DNA of 64,000 nucleotides from Taxillus chinensis (Eukaryota; Streptophyta; Magnoliopsida; Santalales; Loranthaceae): assembly GCA_023512835.1 (NCBI GenBank), contig CM042091.1:48375284-48439283 (forward strand), in the 5' to 3' direction. Both the position numbers and the translations under genes were made by a program. This document shows positions 33,422-46,195 of this stretch, one piece after another; the first letter of the stretch is position 1; each line of letters starts with the position of its first letter. The notes beneath the pieces are model-generated. The model saw only the letters and a list, made by a program, of their open reading frames with translations. It was not told where the DNA came from and ran no database searches.

Positions 33422-34009
33422 TATCACATCATACATCATACACGTAGTCCAAACATGCAAATCCAAAAGTGGCACAATCATCAAGAATCATTAATATCAC
33501 CATATTTAATCATTATAGCTTCATCGTTATCACCATCTCATCATAGGAGATAATCATACAATAGTTAAGCATATATAGCCCACTAACAACGTTAATCGTA
33601 ACCACACATAATCATACAAAGCTTAATTAATCATAATCCCTTTGTAATCATAATCATTATTAGATAGCATTGGATTTATCATAGAAATTTCCAACATAAC
33701 TCTAACACTGCCCAAATGCACAATCATGGCTTACATGCCCAAATCGTGGCATATTACATCATATGTCATCATATCAAGTAAAATAACAACACAATACATC
33801 CCAAAACAAGGTTAAAACACCACCATATAAGTCTTAAACACCTTAAACGGGGTCTCAAAATCCTAAAAGGAACAAACTAGTGAAAACCACACAAAAGAAC
33901 ATGGCCGACTTCGACTAGCCTGCCCTGCTAATGTAAAAGGGTCTTGACAGTCGTAGCAGTGTGTCATGGCCACCCTCCTCCTCGCGCATAAGATTGCATG
34001 ATAGTCAGG
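33422..34009. other. Backbone between S1 and AthB
   Basis: AT-rich, no coding sequence seen. It ends in TCAGG (34005-34009), which nearly matches TTAGG after AthB (54892-54896). Confidence 0.5.
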
Positions 34010-34431
34010 TGGCAGACAAATTTTTAACCTTTCCCTAATAAAGTTTAGCTAATGTCGTTTGAATCCATGCCAAATAATATTTTTAATCCCTAGATGCTTT
34101 CCACAGTGTAGTAGCAAGTAAGGGGTCGAACCCACAGAGATTGCTTGGATAAAAGTCTGATCAAACCACTAATTTACTAATGCTTTCTAAATTGTTTTGG
34201 TAAACCAGTTAACTTTTAAACTAAGAACTAATTTCTATTTTGTTTTCTGTAATTTTCAAATAGCAGAAATTCAAAATTGATACCAAGGGATTGAGGTTCT
34301 AGGGTCACAAGTTCACCTCCCTTTGCTGCTGCTACTGATTTTATGGTTCTTTGGAGTTGTTTTTTGTTGACATCATGCTATATATTAACCAAGGCACTGT
34401 AAATGGTCATTGCTAAACCTTCTAAGTGCTG
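34010..34431 (-). repeat. AthB 3' LTR, left piece
   Basis: It starts TGGCAGACAAATTTTTAACC and matches 53333-53740 of the right LTR. Its last 133 bp (34299-34431) are repeated exactly at 47720-47852, on the other side of AthC. Confidence 0.88.
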
Positions 34432-34579
34432 ATCATTAAAAAATCCACAAAAAAAAAAAAACAAAAAAATAAAAAAACCCCCAAAAAAAAAAAAAACCCA
34501 AAAAAAACAAAAAAAAAAAAAAAAAAAAAAAAAAACACCCAACCAACAAAAAAACACACCCCCCCCCCCCCCAAACCCC
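34432..34579. repeat. A/C-only low-complexity junction
   Basis: Almost only A and C runs, ending in a 14-base C run. It replaces the first about 165 bp expected for the AthC left LTR. Both this and the 133-bp duplication at its left suggest a faulty junction. Confidence 0.85.
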
Positions 34580-35914
34580 AATTACTATTGTTCTATAAAA
34601 TGTCTTGGCAAAAAGTTTTCTTTTTTTTAAACTAAAGATCTAATTTTTATTTGGTTTTCTAAATAAACAAAGAAAGTAAATTGATTTTAGGATTAAGATT
34701 CAAGGATTAAAGGCATCTAGGGTCACAATTTCACCTCCCTATGTTATCTCTCTGGTTCATGGTATTAGGGTTGTCGATTGAAAACATGCTAAACATAAGC
34801 CAAGGACAACAAATGGTCATTGAGGTCCTTTTAAGAGTTGTATGCCAGAATGGTCATCTAAACACACAAACATGCAAAGCCAATAAATCATACTTGCAAA
34901 AGGATAATGATCACACCAATCACAAATAAGTTATGAATCTCAATCAGCCCCAGACTAGGGCTAAGAATACCAAGGTGTACATCCAAAGATGAACTTAAGA
35001 ACAGATTCATAAAACATGCAAAACTCAATCATCCAAACCCAATATTCATAAACACGGAAAGCAACAAGGGGGCTACATTGCTCCCCTAGATTAAAAGACT
35101 ACTCACGCATGATTACAAGCAAAACCATAGCAGAAAAGCTAAACATCTTCTTCTTGATCACGCGCACAGCAAAGCTTCAAATCCAGGCTCCAAAATCCGC
35201 GACGGCCGGACGGGCTCTCCTAGGTCAAGGACACCTCCAAGACGTGGAGCCCTCTCTCTCTCTCTAAAACGTGTGTGGGGGTTAGGCATGCACAGCAGAG
35301 GGCGTAGAGCTCTTATTTATAGAGTTTGGATGGGCCTTGAGGTGTGTAACCTAGCCCACTTATCAAAACGGCGTAGTTTTGATAAGTAACACTTGAAACA
35401 TTAAAAACTCTATCTTCCATCCACAATTTGGACTTGGGCCTTCAGGAACAAATGATCAGCATGGAAAAACGATTGGATCGGTCCAAAAATATCTTGCACG
35501 CCAATTTGCACGTGATATGGTGAATTCACGTGCACCTCCAAATCAGCTCAAACTTCTCCCCAAGCTTCCTTGCATCATGTAGAGGCCTAAGAGGCAAAAA
35601 TATGCTTGCACGTGATATGGGTGAATTCACGTGCAACTCCAAATTAGCTCCAAATGCTCTGAAATTTCCTGGTAGGTAGAGGCCATCATTCTAAGCAACT
35701 TTTTGTTCTTGCACGCCAATTGTTTGAGGTCATCTACTATGTCAAAAGTGAGGTCCAAAACCTGCCAAAACGCTTAAAAGCGCATGTATTTGCAACTAGC
35801 ATCTTCCTAGGGGTTAGAGCAAATATATATGATATATGAAGCAATAAGGCTCTAATCATGCTCTTAAACATCCTAAATAAACACTAGAATAACGGCATAA
35901 AATGCACGTTATCA
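34580..35914 (-). repeat. AthC 3' LTR (truncated)
   Basis: Matches 46381-47719 nearly base for base. Palindromes are at about 35502-35530 and 35603-35632, the ACGT palindrome at about 35364-35385 and TATA (minus) at 35314-35321. It ends at ...GTTATCA, the reverse of the TGATAACG start. Confidence 0.9.
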
Positions 35915-37499
35915 AATACACCACACTTGAACCATTGCTTGTCCTCAAGCAAAAACATACAAGCATGCAAAAATAAAATAAACACGCATCAAACAGAAGA
36001 AAAATAAAATAACAATCAAGGAGAATCATGGTTTCCTAAGCATGCAACTCTATCATGATGAAATGGAAATTTAAGCATCAAAATGAGTCATAACTTAGTT
36101 CATTCATGTCCATATCCCTAGTCCAACAACCATGCAATATCACCACTTAAATTTTAGATATGAGTAAGCAATCCATGATAAAATAGCACCTAGTTTCCCT
36201 TTAAGTTCTTATCAAGGATAAGCGGCCTCACTCAAATATAATAATTCTCAAGCCCAATACCTATCAATGAACAATGGATGGAAAACTCTATCTCTACACT
36301 CGCCATCGCTATTGATTAAGTACTTGCCAAGCAATCATGAGAGTTCCCTATTGTGCTCATCAAAGAAAACACACTCTCTATTCTACTTTATTTGAACTCA
36401 CACGCTAGTCTAAACTCAATAAACTCACACTCTAGTCTACTAACTGAATAAACAAAACATGAGCTAAAGAATTGAGCTCAACACTCTCAAAACAAAACAC
36501 AATTCAGCCAATGTGGCTACAAAAATCTAAACAATCACACATAAACATCAAGCCATTGTGGCTTTTATTCGAGTCTTTTTTTTCTTTTTCTTTTTTTTTT
36601 TTTTTTTTTTTTTAAGTAATAACCTTACAAGGTTGCATTTTATGCTCTCCCTTGATGGATTATTCACTCTTCTCTTTTTTTTACTCACATAACACATAAA
36701 TAAGACTGATTTTTCTAATGCATACCCTTTGCCATTTTGCTACATAAGGAGAGACGAAATTCAATGATGTCTCACATCCCATTTCCCAATTAAGTGATGG
36801 TTTTTTTTCACATTCTAAATCACGCCTTTTCCAATACTATCACACAATAAAGAAAAGAATGCAAAGACAGTACAATGACTTAGAGGTCTTGCATCCTAAC
36901 TAAACACCAAACACGAGCACTAATAAGTAATCACATGCTTACTTGACTCCTACCATTAAATAACCAATGTTGAATGCAAGATGAGTAGCAAATCAAACTA
37001 TTACCCATAAACCAGAAATGTCACTCAAGGGCTAAAAAAGAAGTTGTTCTCATTTTTCATTTCTTTTTCACTCAACTTTAAGGGTTACTTAGGTCTATCA
37101 TAGCATTTCATGCTCAGCTAATATTCAAAACTCAGCTCAAAAACATGGTGATATCATTCAAGAGATATAGACATGATTAAACCAATTCGAGCACATTTTA
37201 ACTACTTTAACACCCTTATCACAACATGATACTAATGTGGCATAAAAATTAAATTTTAAGCCAAAATTGCATACTTAATATCCATGTCTCCACAAACAAA
37301 TCATTCAAGCAAACAACTCAAACAGTCATGCAACTAAAAACGTGTTTGTTTTTTTTTTGTTTTTTTTTGTTTTTTTTTAAATAAAACATGCAATCACAAT
37401 ATAAAAGACAAGCAAGTGGCTCAAGTAACTCCCTATACACCACACTTAAAATATGCTATGTCCTCATGGCATAAAATAGGGAGTAGAAAAACACTTACC
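35915..37499 (-). other. AthC purine tract and 3' spacer
   Basis: Beside the LTR the minus strand reads CAAGTGTGGTGTATT, the purine tract. The rest is non-coding, with the same conserved blocks as the AthA 3' spacer and several T-rich runs (36576-36613 and 37349-37378). Confidence 0.75.
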
Positions 37500-38023
37500 C
37501 CTGGTTTGGCACACCGTAATAGTAGATGACATTGGCCACCATTCGTCGACCCGAGCCACAAAGTGCCGATGTCTCGCCGCGCACTTCCCAATTTTCCTTC
37601 CCTTGCGAATACCCATCATGTAGTAACAAACAAAGATCCCACAACTGAATTGGTCAGCCGTTGGGGAATTTGCATTTCATTGTAGTGAATAAGAGGGAGC
37701 TTGTCCGCCAACAAGCCTTCTTTGATCATTGCCACTTTCATGCGTTTGATGAACCCATGCACTAGCTGTCTTTTCCGTTTAGCAAACCCTTGCCTTGGCT
37801 TGGATCATATAGCAAGGCATGGCCTACATCCGGATTCACACGGACAAGTACATAGTGGCGGTCAATGTGCACCGGAATTAGACCTCATGCACACCATGCC
37901 AAGGGCGGTGCCCTTCATTCTCTCCATTAATGCGTTGGCGCCACACCTCTTCGGACAAGGGTTGATTGAAAAGCTCACACAAGCATGATGGAAGTGTACC
38001 CAACTAAGGGGTAATTATGAGGC
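37500..38023 (-). pseudogene. AthC ORF2 C-terminus: Ulp1-like protease domain
   Basis: The minus strand encodes IPVHIDRHYVLVRV with the His (codon 37855-37857) and VGHALLYDPSQ with the Asp (37804-37806). After frameshifts LPLIHYNEMQIPQ and ADQFSCGIFVCYY carry the Gln and Cys (Cys codon 37641-37643). Each motif matches AthA: DRH(Y/F)VL, VGHA(L/V)LYDPSQ and DQFSCGIFVCYY. Between the elements these blocks are far better kept than the surrounding sequence. That fits past selection on a working protease. Confidence 0.78.
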
Positions 38024-39274
38024 TCAGCCTCCACTACATACCGCATGGTCCGGGAAGAGGTCTATCTCGTCGGCATAGAGATATTCATTCTCCGAGATCC
38101 TCTTCAAGCTAAAAGGAGTGAAGATATCATTATCCCGTATAAATCGAGCCCTATGACCTGTGGAATTGATGAATTCTTCAAATCCGCTTGGCTCTCTTAG
38201 ACGATAAAGCTGGATTAATGAGTAAATGAACAGGAGGGCCAAGTAGATCTTCAGGTTCACGGCATGTATGCACCCCAAGATCCGGAAGTATAGCGGCACC
38301 AGGGCCCGAGAATATGCGGGATCTGTAAAAGGCCGGAAGGGTGAATACCCTGCCGCCGGCTCGCCTCCTCTTGAGGTTGGAAGGGTGAATACCCCGTTCT
38401 GGCCGCTCCTCGGGTGAGAGTAAGATGGCCGAGCCGAAGGTTCTTGTTGAGGTGGATCTGCCTGGGCTGGATAAGCATCTTCGGGGGGATGGAGAGGGTT
38501 CTTCATCGGATATCTCCACTATAGGAGAACGTTTTGATGCTTTCCTCTTGCTCAAAGCCTTCCGATTTTGCCTAGGAGGCCTTTGACTTCTTTGTTGTCC
38601 TTCCTCGGGGCTTCCACCTCGCGCCGGGTTCTGGCATTGGCCTCCCCGAGTCGCTGTGTTTCTTCCCTCCAAGCTTCGATAGATGCGCGGAGGAGCTTCT
38701 GGGGCCTCCCATGCTCTAGGTGATGCATGAGCGGCTACATCCGGGGCCTCCCATGCCTGGTTCTAGGTTGTGAAGTAGCTTGTTGGTCTCCAGAGATGAG
38801 TGCCATTAATTCTTCAAATTGGGCATTAGTGATGTGCCCATTAGTGATCGCCCAATTGATGACCTCCACTTCACTCACCACCGCCCACTAATGCCTTGAA
38901 AGAAATTGAAAATGTCTTCTTTGTGTACATTGAACCGCATGTACATGGCGTGAGTCGTATAAGTCTGCTTCCTTTGATCCAAATGAGGAGAGGTCCCCCT
39001 TGCAAAGTCCGTGGATCGCTCCACATGAACACTCGTGCCTAGCGGGCTGTGATGGAGGAGGAACATTGGTTGCCCAATGACCTCTGGTGCTGACCCCCAA
39101 ACCTCCTTCACTTGCAATACTCTTAACACCCAGGTGAGAAGGAAAAGTAATGCTCTCCATGGAGGAAAATTGCAAAGCAGGCATGCTTTGAAATATCACA
39201 CACAAAATTCCGCCATTTATGCTTGGATGAGTTTTTCTTCCACCAATTAAAAATGGTAGTGGCCCAATCCACAT
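38024..39274 (-). pseudogene. AthC ORF2, middle part
   Basis: Overlapping frames cover FNVHKEDIFNFFQG (38890-38950, also in AthA), a TNGHIT-like block, a charged Arg/Gln-rich section with SKRKASKRSP (a possible nuclear signal), and a hydrophobic stretch KIYLALLFIYSLIQLY near 38180-38230. The last might be read as a membrane segment, but it lies before a protease domain and may be a core helix. Two near repeats of a GYSPF block fall at about 38330-38390. Confidence 0.6.
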
Positions 39275-39809
39275 TTAGCATGTGATCAATGCTATACATG
39301 AACTCGGGTGTGGCTTAGGCACACTATCTAGCCCACTGCTGAATCAATAAGCATTTCCCTACCAGGTAAGCTAGGCATCTAAATTTTCCAACAAAACCAT
39401 TCTTGGTATCGCCTTCGACTTTGAAATTTTCTAGCATAGTTACATGCGACCAAAGTCTCCTAGGCTTAGGCGAGGGAAACTACTACGGGTTCGGGGAGGT
39501 TAAAGCAATTTCTAATAATATCGGGGGTTATTGACATAAACCCCTTGCACAACCCCTATCGGTTCATCCTCATTCCCAGAGACGATGCATAGAAGTCTTG
39601 TAAGGCAGAATAGGAAATAGCCGGGCCAGGCGATACTAACCTTTGTAATCCCGAGTTTGAATTTTAACGACCACCTCTCTAGCCCGGCCCGGCTCGAAGC
39701 CTCCAAAGCCGCATGTCAAGAGCATGCCCCAAGAGTATCTCCTCCTCAGGTTGGCTATCGCACTAGGTGAGTGCACCTCCTCCTGGCCAGTCCTCCTTGT
39801 GCGCACCAT
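39275..39809 (-). pseudogene. AthC ORF2, N-terminal part
   Basis: The ATG at 39809 gives MVRTRRTGQEE, matching AthA MVHTRRARQGE. Then YSALQDFYAS, EDEPIGVVQGVYVNNPRYY and NCFNLPEP match the plant-transposon-protein-like part of AthA (YYPAMLDFYNS, VQGFLIS, DCFDLPNP). Several frameshifts break it. The function of this domain is unknown. Confidence 0.7.
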
Positions 39810-39930
39810 CTTTGGAATGAGAAAATAAGAACAAGAGCGAAAAACCGAAGAGCAAGAGAGCAAAAGGGCGAGCTTCTCTAATACTCGGATCTGGAGTGAT
39901 TTTGGTGTGGAAGCCTTTGAAGATGGCCTC

Positions 39931-39940
39931 CCTTTATATA
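39931..39940 (-). promoter_or_regulatory. AthC internal TATA box before ORF2
   Basis: On the minus strand TATATAAAGG lies about 125 bp upstream of the ORF2 ATG and directly downstream of the palindrome cluster at 40017-40370. Confidence 0.6.
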
Positions 39941-40016
39941 GCGTGCAAGGAAAGAGGCTCCAATTGGCGTGATACACGTGCCCCTAACTTTTCGAGTGTT
40001 CGACCAAAATACCCCT

Positions 40017-40370
40017 CGCACGTGAATTGGCTGAATTGGCGTGCGGTCGAATCGTCCCAAACTTTGGTGGTGGGTCCCCATTGGCTGGAAAGCAATTCTT
40101 CCTTCGCACGTGAATTGTGGGAAGCTTCTAGGAGGGCTAGAATCGGTATTTTGCATTTTTGGGCCTCCATATGAACCTATCAATTCGCGTGCAAGAGTAA
40201 ACGTGATTCACATGGTCCTCATCTACCATTCCAGAGAGTTACAACTCAAAAGGAGGTGCACGTGAATTGGGCAATTCACGTGCAAATTCACGTTCAGGCC
40301 CAAACGGCCCAAATTTCTCCACCGAGTTGATTATGCATTATGGACCATCTTTAACTCTTGCACGTGAATT
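40017..40370 (-). repeat. AthC post-pol palindrome cluster
   Basis: Several modules are present. The clearest is 40258-40283, with perfect 12-bp arms GCACGTGAATTG / CAATTCACGTGC and a 2-base centre. Others are near 40017-40045 (GCACGTGAATT / AATTGGCGTGC), 40104-40116 and 40357-40370. The stem GTGAATT is the same type as in the AthC LTR modules (GTGATAT / GAATTCAC). Confidence 0.82.
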
Positions 40371-40841
40371 GTTTGAGCCCATCTTCAAGCACTTTTGGGC
40401 TTCACTTGCTCCTTGCTCCTTGACTTTGACTTTAAAAACAATTCCACAAGTTCAGGACCCAAAAATTTGCTCATCCTGCACATGGTTAGCTAAGAAAGGA
40501 ACAAAGTCTCCTGCACAATGGTTAGCTTGCAAACAAATTTATTGAAGAAAACAAATAAGAGAAAATAACATAAAATAAAACACAAGAATAAACATTGGGT
40601 TGCCTCCCAACTAGCGCTTTTATTTAAAGTGTAGCTAGACTTTCGGTGGTGATCATGCAATGGTGAAAGAGAGGGAATCAACTATCTCCTTGAGTTGAAT
40701 CAAAGTAAGGTTTCAGCCTATTGCCATTCACCCAAAATTTCTTGCCATCTCTGACTTGGAGCTCAAAGCTCCCATATGGCTTCTTATCAATTATCACAAA
40801 AGGTCCCATCCACTTGGACCTTAATTTGCCAGGAAATAACC

Positions 40842-41949
40842 TCAACCTTGTGTTAAATGAAGAACTTTCTGCCCTAAGGTTAAAGGTTCATTGTTGAGTT
40901 GCCTATCATGCCATTTCTTAGTTCTTTCTTTGTAAAATTTAGCACTATCATAGGCATCCAACCTAAGCTCATCTAACTCAATTAATTGAGTCATCCTAAG
41001 CTCCTTGATCTCTTGTGGGTTGAAATTTAACTTCTTCAAGGCCCAATGAGCCTTGTGTTCTAGTTCCACAGGCAAGTGACATGCCTTACCATATAGAATA
41101 CGGTAAGGTGACATCCCAATGGGAGTTTTGTAAGCTGTCCTATATGCCCATAAGGCTTCATCAAGCCTTTGAGACCAATCTTTCCTATTGGCTCCAACAG
41201 TTTTCTCTAAAATGGCCTTAATCTCCCTATTGGACATTCGCTTGTCCATTAGCTTGTGGGTGGTAAGCTAAAGACTTCCTATGAGTGACACCATACTTGT
41301 TCAATAATTTATCAAACAATTTGTTGCAGAAATGACTACCCTCATCACTGATTATAGCCCTTGGTGTCCCAAAACGGCTAAAGATGTTCCTAGTAAGGAA
41401 GTGAGTCACAACCCTAGATCATTCACTCTAGTAGGAATAGCTTCTACCCACTTAGACACATAATCCACAGCAAGCAAAATGTATGAATACCCATCGAGTT
41501 GGGGAATGGCCCCATGAAGTCAATGCCCCAAATGTCAAAAATTTCAACCAGAAGGATTCCAAGTTAAGGGCATCTCATTTTTCCTAGACAAACCACCTAC
41601 CCTTTGACATCTATCACACTTTTTGATGTAGACATAGGTGTCTTTCACCATGTGAGGCCAATAAAAGCCACCTGCATGATCTTAGCCACGGTTCTCGCAC
41701 CCCAAAGTGGCCCCCATAATGTGATGCATGACAATGATGTATTATGTCATCTACCTCCTCCTCAAGGACACACTTTCTTATGATTTGGTCTGGACACCTC
41801 CTATAAAGAATTGGGTCTTCCCAAATGTATTTCCTAGCATCCACTACCAATTTCTTTCTCTGGTGGTAGTCTAACTGTTTGGGTATGAACCCGGTGGCTA
41901 AATAATTTGCTATATCAGCAAACCAAGGAAGATGATGCACCTCAAACAA
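40842..41949 (-). pseudogene. AthC integrase
   Basis: In minus direction it has a zinc finger (HHCHASHYGGHFG, then CDRCQR in another frame), an Asp block [12 protein letters not shown] at 41227-41409, a Glu region in the [19 protein letters not shown] stretch and the [17 protein letters not shown] block. The C-terminal GPF module continues degraded to about 40720. At least four frames are involved. Confidence 0.88.
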
Positions 41950-41968
41950 CTTCTCATCGGAAAGTCAT

Positions 41969-42400
41969 CTACAATGGGTAGAGACTTAGGTGCATTCTCC
42001 ACACGGGAGAGGTGATCAGCCACGAATTTAGGGCTCCCTTTGTGTCTCTAATTTCAAGGTCAAATTCCTGTAAGAGGAGAACCCATCTAATCAAGCGTGG
42101 CTTAGCTTCTTTTTTAGCAAACAAATATTTCAACGCAGCATGATTAGTGTAAACAATGACTTTAGACCCCAAAAGGTAGGGTCTAAACTTGTTGCGACCA
42201 TAAACCACGCTAGCAACTCTTTCTCGGTGGTGGTATAGTTCCGCTGAGCATCATCTAAGGTCTTACCGGCATAGTAAATGACCCTAAACACCTTTTCTCG
42301 CCTTTGCCCTAAGACTACCCCCACAAGATAATCACTCGCATCACACATTAGCTCAAAAGGTTGAGCCCGGTCAGGTGTAACTATAACGGTGCGTGACTAA
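41969..42400 (-). pseudogene. AthC RNase H
   Basis: [31 protein letters not shown] and [17 protein letters not shown] are in order. The third block reads TNH where TDH is expected, so an active-site Asp is replaced. Two overlapping frames. Confidence 0.87.
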
Positions 42401-43226
42401 CTTACCCTTGAGGATGTTAAAAGCTTCTAAGCAATCTTCATTAAACTCAAAGCTTGTGTCTTTTTCTAACAACCTACTCATGGGTTTTGCAATTTTGAGA
42501 AGTCCTTAATAAATCTCCTATAAAAGCCAGATGGCCAAGGAAACTTCTCACTCCTTTTTCATTGGTTGGAGGTGGCGAGTCTCAATAGTGGAGATTTTTG
42601 CCTTGTCTACCTCCAAACCATGTGCGACACCTTGTGTCCTAGAACTATCCCCTCTGTTACCATGAAATGGCATTTCTCCCAATTTAGGACTAGTTCCTTC
42701 TCTTCACATCTCTCTAAGACCACATCTAGATTTCTCAAGCACCGTTGGTAAGAGGAACCAAACACCGAGAAGTCATCCATGAAGACCTCCATGATCTCCT
42801 CAACCAAACCCTGAAAAATAGCCATCATACACCTTTGAAAGGTGGCAGGGGCATTACAAAGCCCAAATGGCATTCTCCTAAATGCAAAAGTGCCAAAAGG
42901 GCACGTGAAGGTGGTCTTTTCCCTGGTCCTCGGGCTTAACCATGATCCGATTATACCCGGAATAGCCATCTAAAAAGCAGAGTGACTATAGCCACTAACC
43001 TATCCAACATTTGGTCAATGAAAGGAAGAGGAAAATGATCCTTCCTAGTGGCCTTGTTCAGCTTCCTATAGTCAACACACACTCTCCACCCCGTCACGGT
43101 GCGAGATGGAATCAATTCATTTTTCTCATTCTTAATCACAGTCATGCCCCCTTTCTTGGGCACAACATGCAATGGACTCACCCACTCACTATCGAAATAG
43201 CATAAATTATACCCGCATTTTTCCAT
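42401..43226 (-). pseudogene. AthC reverse transcriptase
   Basis: VVPKKGGMTVI, TGWRVCVDYRKLN and FPLPFIDQMLDRL are at 43226-42951. A shift near 42960 follows, then FTCPFGTFAFRRMPFGLCNAPATFQ and the FMDD box (EVFMDDFSVFG) at 42969-42607. The thumb is degraded to about 42410. It is close to AthA RT across these blocks. Confidence 0.9.
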
Positions 43227-43265
43227 TTTAAAATTTCTTTTCTAACAACTTCTTTCATGGCAGGT

Positions 43266-44300
43266 TTAATCTTCTTTGTCTTTCAACATGGGTTTAAAAT
43301 CATCATTCATCAAAATCTTATGCATGCAAATCCCTGGACTAATACCCCTAATGTCTTCAATGTTCCATCCTAGGGCCTTTTTGTGTTTCCTAAGGACTTC
43401 TAACAATTGGGTACACTCCACATCATTCAAATTAGAAGCAACAATAACAGGGAATTGATTTGTAGAGTCTAGGAATTCATACCTTAGGTGTCCAGGCAGC
43501 TCCTTCAGTCTGGAGCGGAGGCATGTCATCTTCTTTCTCCTCCTCGGCTTGCTCCAAAGAGTTTGTAATTTGCTCATTTTCCTCGTTGTCAAGTACATCT
43601 CTTCATCTTGTTGAGCTTCTATAAGTCAAGGGCTCCATCATTGGTGGTGGTAATTTCTTCGCCAAGTAGTTTTCCACCAATTCCTCAAGGTCTTAATCCA
43701 AAGGCAATCCTCCTCCTCTTGACCTTGCAAAGCCTTCCCCATGTGGAAGACTAAGGTCTCCTCATTAATTCTCGAGTTAGCTGCCTTGAGCAACATCAAT
43801 CAATGCACAACCCGTTCGAGAAACGGTCTTCCAAGGAGATAACTCCTCTATCTTCTTCCATCTCCAAAACAACAAAGTCCGTGGAAATATGAAGGAGCCC
43901 ACTTTAACTAGACATCCTCTATGATTCCTTCAGGCCTTCCAGTGGACCGGTTCGCGAACCGCAATGATATGGAAGTAGGCTTCATGCCCTTAAGCCCAAG
44001 CCGCTTGTACAAAGCAAAGGAAATCAAATTGATGCTGGCCCCTAAATCACATAGGGCCTGTTCTTTGCGGTGCATTGCCAATCACACAAGGGAGATTAAA
44101 ACCGCCCGGATCTTTATGCTTGATGGGCAAACTCGTTGAACAACACCGCTCACCTCGTTAGTGCGCCACCGTCTCATGATCCCCATATTTCCTCTTCTTT
44201 GTCACAAAATCTTTAATGTATTTTCCGTACCTAGGCATCTGCTCCAAAACTTCCACAAATGGAATGTTAATCTCAAGCTTCTTGAACAAACTCAGGAAGC
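43266..44300 (-). pseudogene. AthC protease and protease-RT linker
   Basis: The minus strand keeps the aspartic protease motif CDLGASINLIS (Asp codon 44046-44048), which AthA has lost. Downstream, DFVVLEMEED and then the acidic linker and LKELPGHLRYEFLDS lead into RT. Frames change often. Confidence 0.8.
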
Positions 44301-44314
44301 GCTCATACTCTTCT

Positions 44315-45830
44315 TCAACCCTTCGGTTCCTCGGCCCTGAGGAAATGGCATACTAGGCCTGAGCTCTTGCCTGTTCTTCGCCTATTCCGTCTTGACTCAC
44401 TGCTTGTCCTTCTTTTCTTGCACTTTTTCTTGACTTTATCCGATTTTCCTTGGTCATCGCTTCCAAGGGTCTGCTTTGTTCTTACGGGAATTGCCTTCTT
44501 CTTAGGCTCCTCGGCTTCATTCGGTTCTTCCCCGCTCCTTAGAGTGATAGCCTTGCAACTCTCCTTGGGGTTCACCTCGGTGTCACTTGGAAAAGTGTTG
44601 GTTGACACCCTTTGATTAGCATTCGTGCCATGCTCACAAGTAACTTCTCCATACTCTTAAATGAAGTCTCCATATTCCGAATTGAAGATTCTAGTGTGAC
44701 TACCCTTTCCTCCAAATTATCCTCTCTTTTGGTTGGCTCATCCACATTCCGATATACCCTTCCTCTTTGTCGTTGAGGCCGAGGTCTTTCGCTCGAATCC
44801 CTGGAGGTGGGTGCAAATAATTATCCGTAGCATACGGATCGCTTCATCCCTGGGGGCACATATTTGTCTTGAAATGAGGTATCTCCCCTCGGTTCCGAGT
44901 TCTCTGAAATGGTTGAGATTGCTGCCGATTCTGGTTGTACCCTAGTTGTTGTTGTTGAGGATAAAATTGCTGTTTTCGGTACAAGCCCTTTCCTCCAACA
45001 TAATTTGCTTCTTCACCCACTCCAGCCCCGCTCAACTACCTGGTAAAGCTTGTGATCCTTCAACTTTAAGAGCCAATACTTCCATGCCTTTCACTAAAGC
45101 TTGAATCGTGTTTGCACATCATTGGAAGAATTTTCAACCGAAGCTATCTTCTCCCTTGGCTTTGAAGTACGCACATTAGACCACCGCCAATCGGCTAATG
45201 ACGCCTCTCCAAGAGCTCGCTGCTGCGTCAGCTCTAGATTCATCAAGCATCCTCCAGCACCGATTCACCTTGTCTTGTGAATGGGACCGAAGACCTGTGT
45301 AGAAAGATTCAATTTGAATCCACTGGGGTCTTCCATGATCAGGGCATCTTCTCACTAAGTCTTTGAAACGCTCCCAAGCTTCATGAAGAGTCTCCATCTC
45401 ATCTTGCCTGAACCTGCTAATCTCTCCTCGAGCTGGATCACCTTGGAAGGAGGGAAGTACTTTGACATGAACTTGGTCCGCATCTCCTCCCAAGTGTTGA
45501 TTGAACCCGTTGGCGATGTTAAACCAGCCAAGAGCTCTATCCCTTAAAGAGAAAGGGAAAAGCCTTAGCTTTATGGCCTCCTCCGACACGTTGTTGATCT
45601 TGATGGTGTCACACACCTGGTAGAACCTCATCAAATCTGGTGTGGATCATCCAGGCTGTTCCTCCAAATGCGTTGTTGCTCACCATGTTGATCAATGCCG
45701 GCCACTGAAGCTATTCGCTTGGACTCTTGTCGCCGAATCCCGAATAATGGTCGACATCATCGGCCTCGCATAATCTAAGAAGGTCTGGGCATAAACCTAT
45801 TACCCTCTTCTTCTGGATATTGGCCATTGT
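44315..45830 (-). pseudogene. AthC gag
   Basis: The N-terminus shows FLDYARPMMSTIIRDS and VQANSF, then MRFYQVCDTIKINNVSEEAIKLRLFPFSLRDRALGWF at 45634-45520, FKDLVRRCPDHGRPQWIQIESFYTGL, a Gln-rich stretch near 44900, and the CKAITLRSGEE block before protease. All match AthA gag. Three or more frame breaks. Confidence 0.87.
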
Positions 45831-46195
45831 AATTGGCCCCTCCTTGCGGTGCACCACCATCGGTCCGAGATCCGCCATCGGACGCCTACGGATTGCTCCA
45901 AGCCTTGTAGTGCTTCTTCCGCCTCACGTCTTGCTTCCCTAGTCGCTCTACGACGAGCTCGAACAACCTTTCAGGTTCCCGCGTAAATTGTATATCCTCC
46001 TCTCTTTGCATGCACAACTAGGAATCCTTGATGTATGTTCCGTAAAACAACAAGAACACACCCAGACTCCGAACAATGCAAAATAAACAAATAAAGAACA
46101 CAAAATAACAGAAAATAAAAGACAAAATAAAACACCAAGATCGAATTCAAACAATTTCACTCAATGTTGATTTTAAAAACTAGTTAACCGTTGAA

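Noticed and set aside
34378..34635. Open frames on both strands over the A/C junction
   Set aside because: Products of homopolymer runs, without protein-like composition.
38178..38240. Hydrophobic stretch in AthC ORF2 as a retroviral-type envelope membrane anchor
   Set aside because: It lies well upstream of a Ulp1-like domain, there is no signal peptide or cleavage-site layout, and AthA shows no matching segment.
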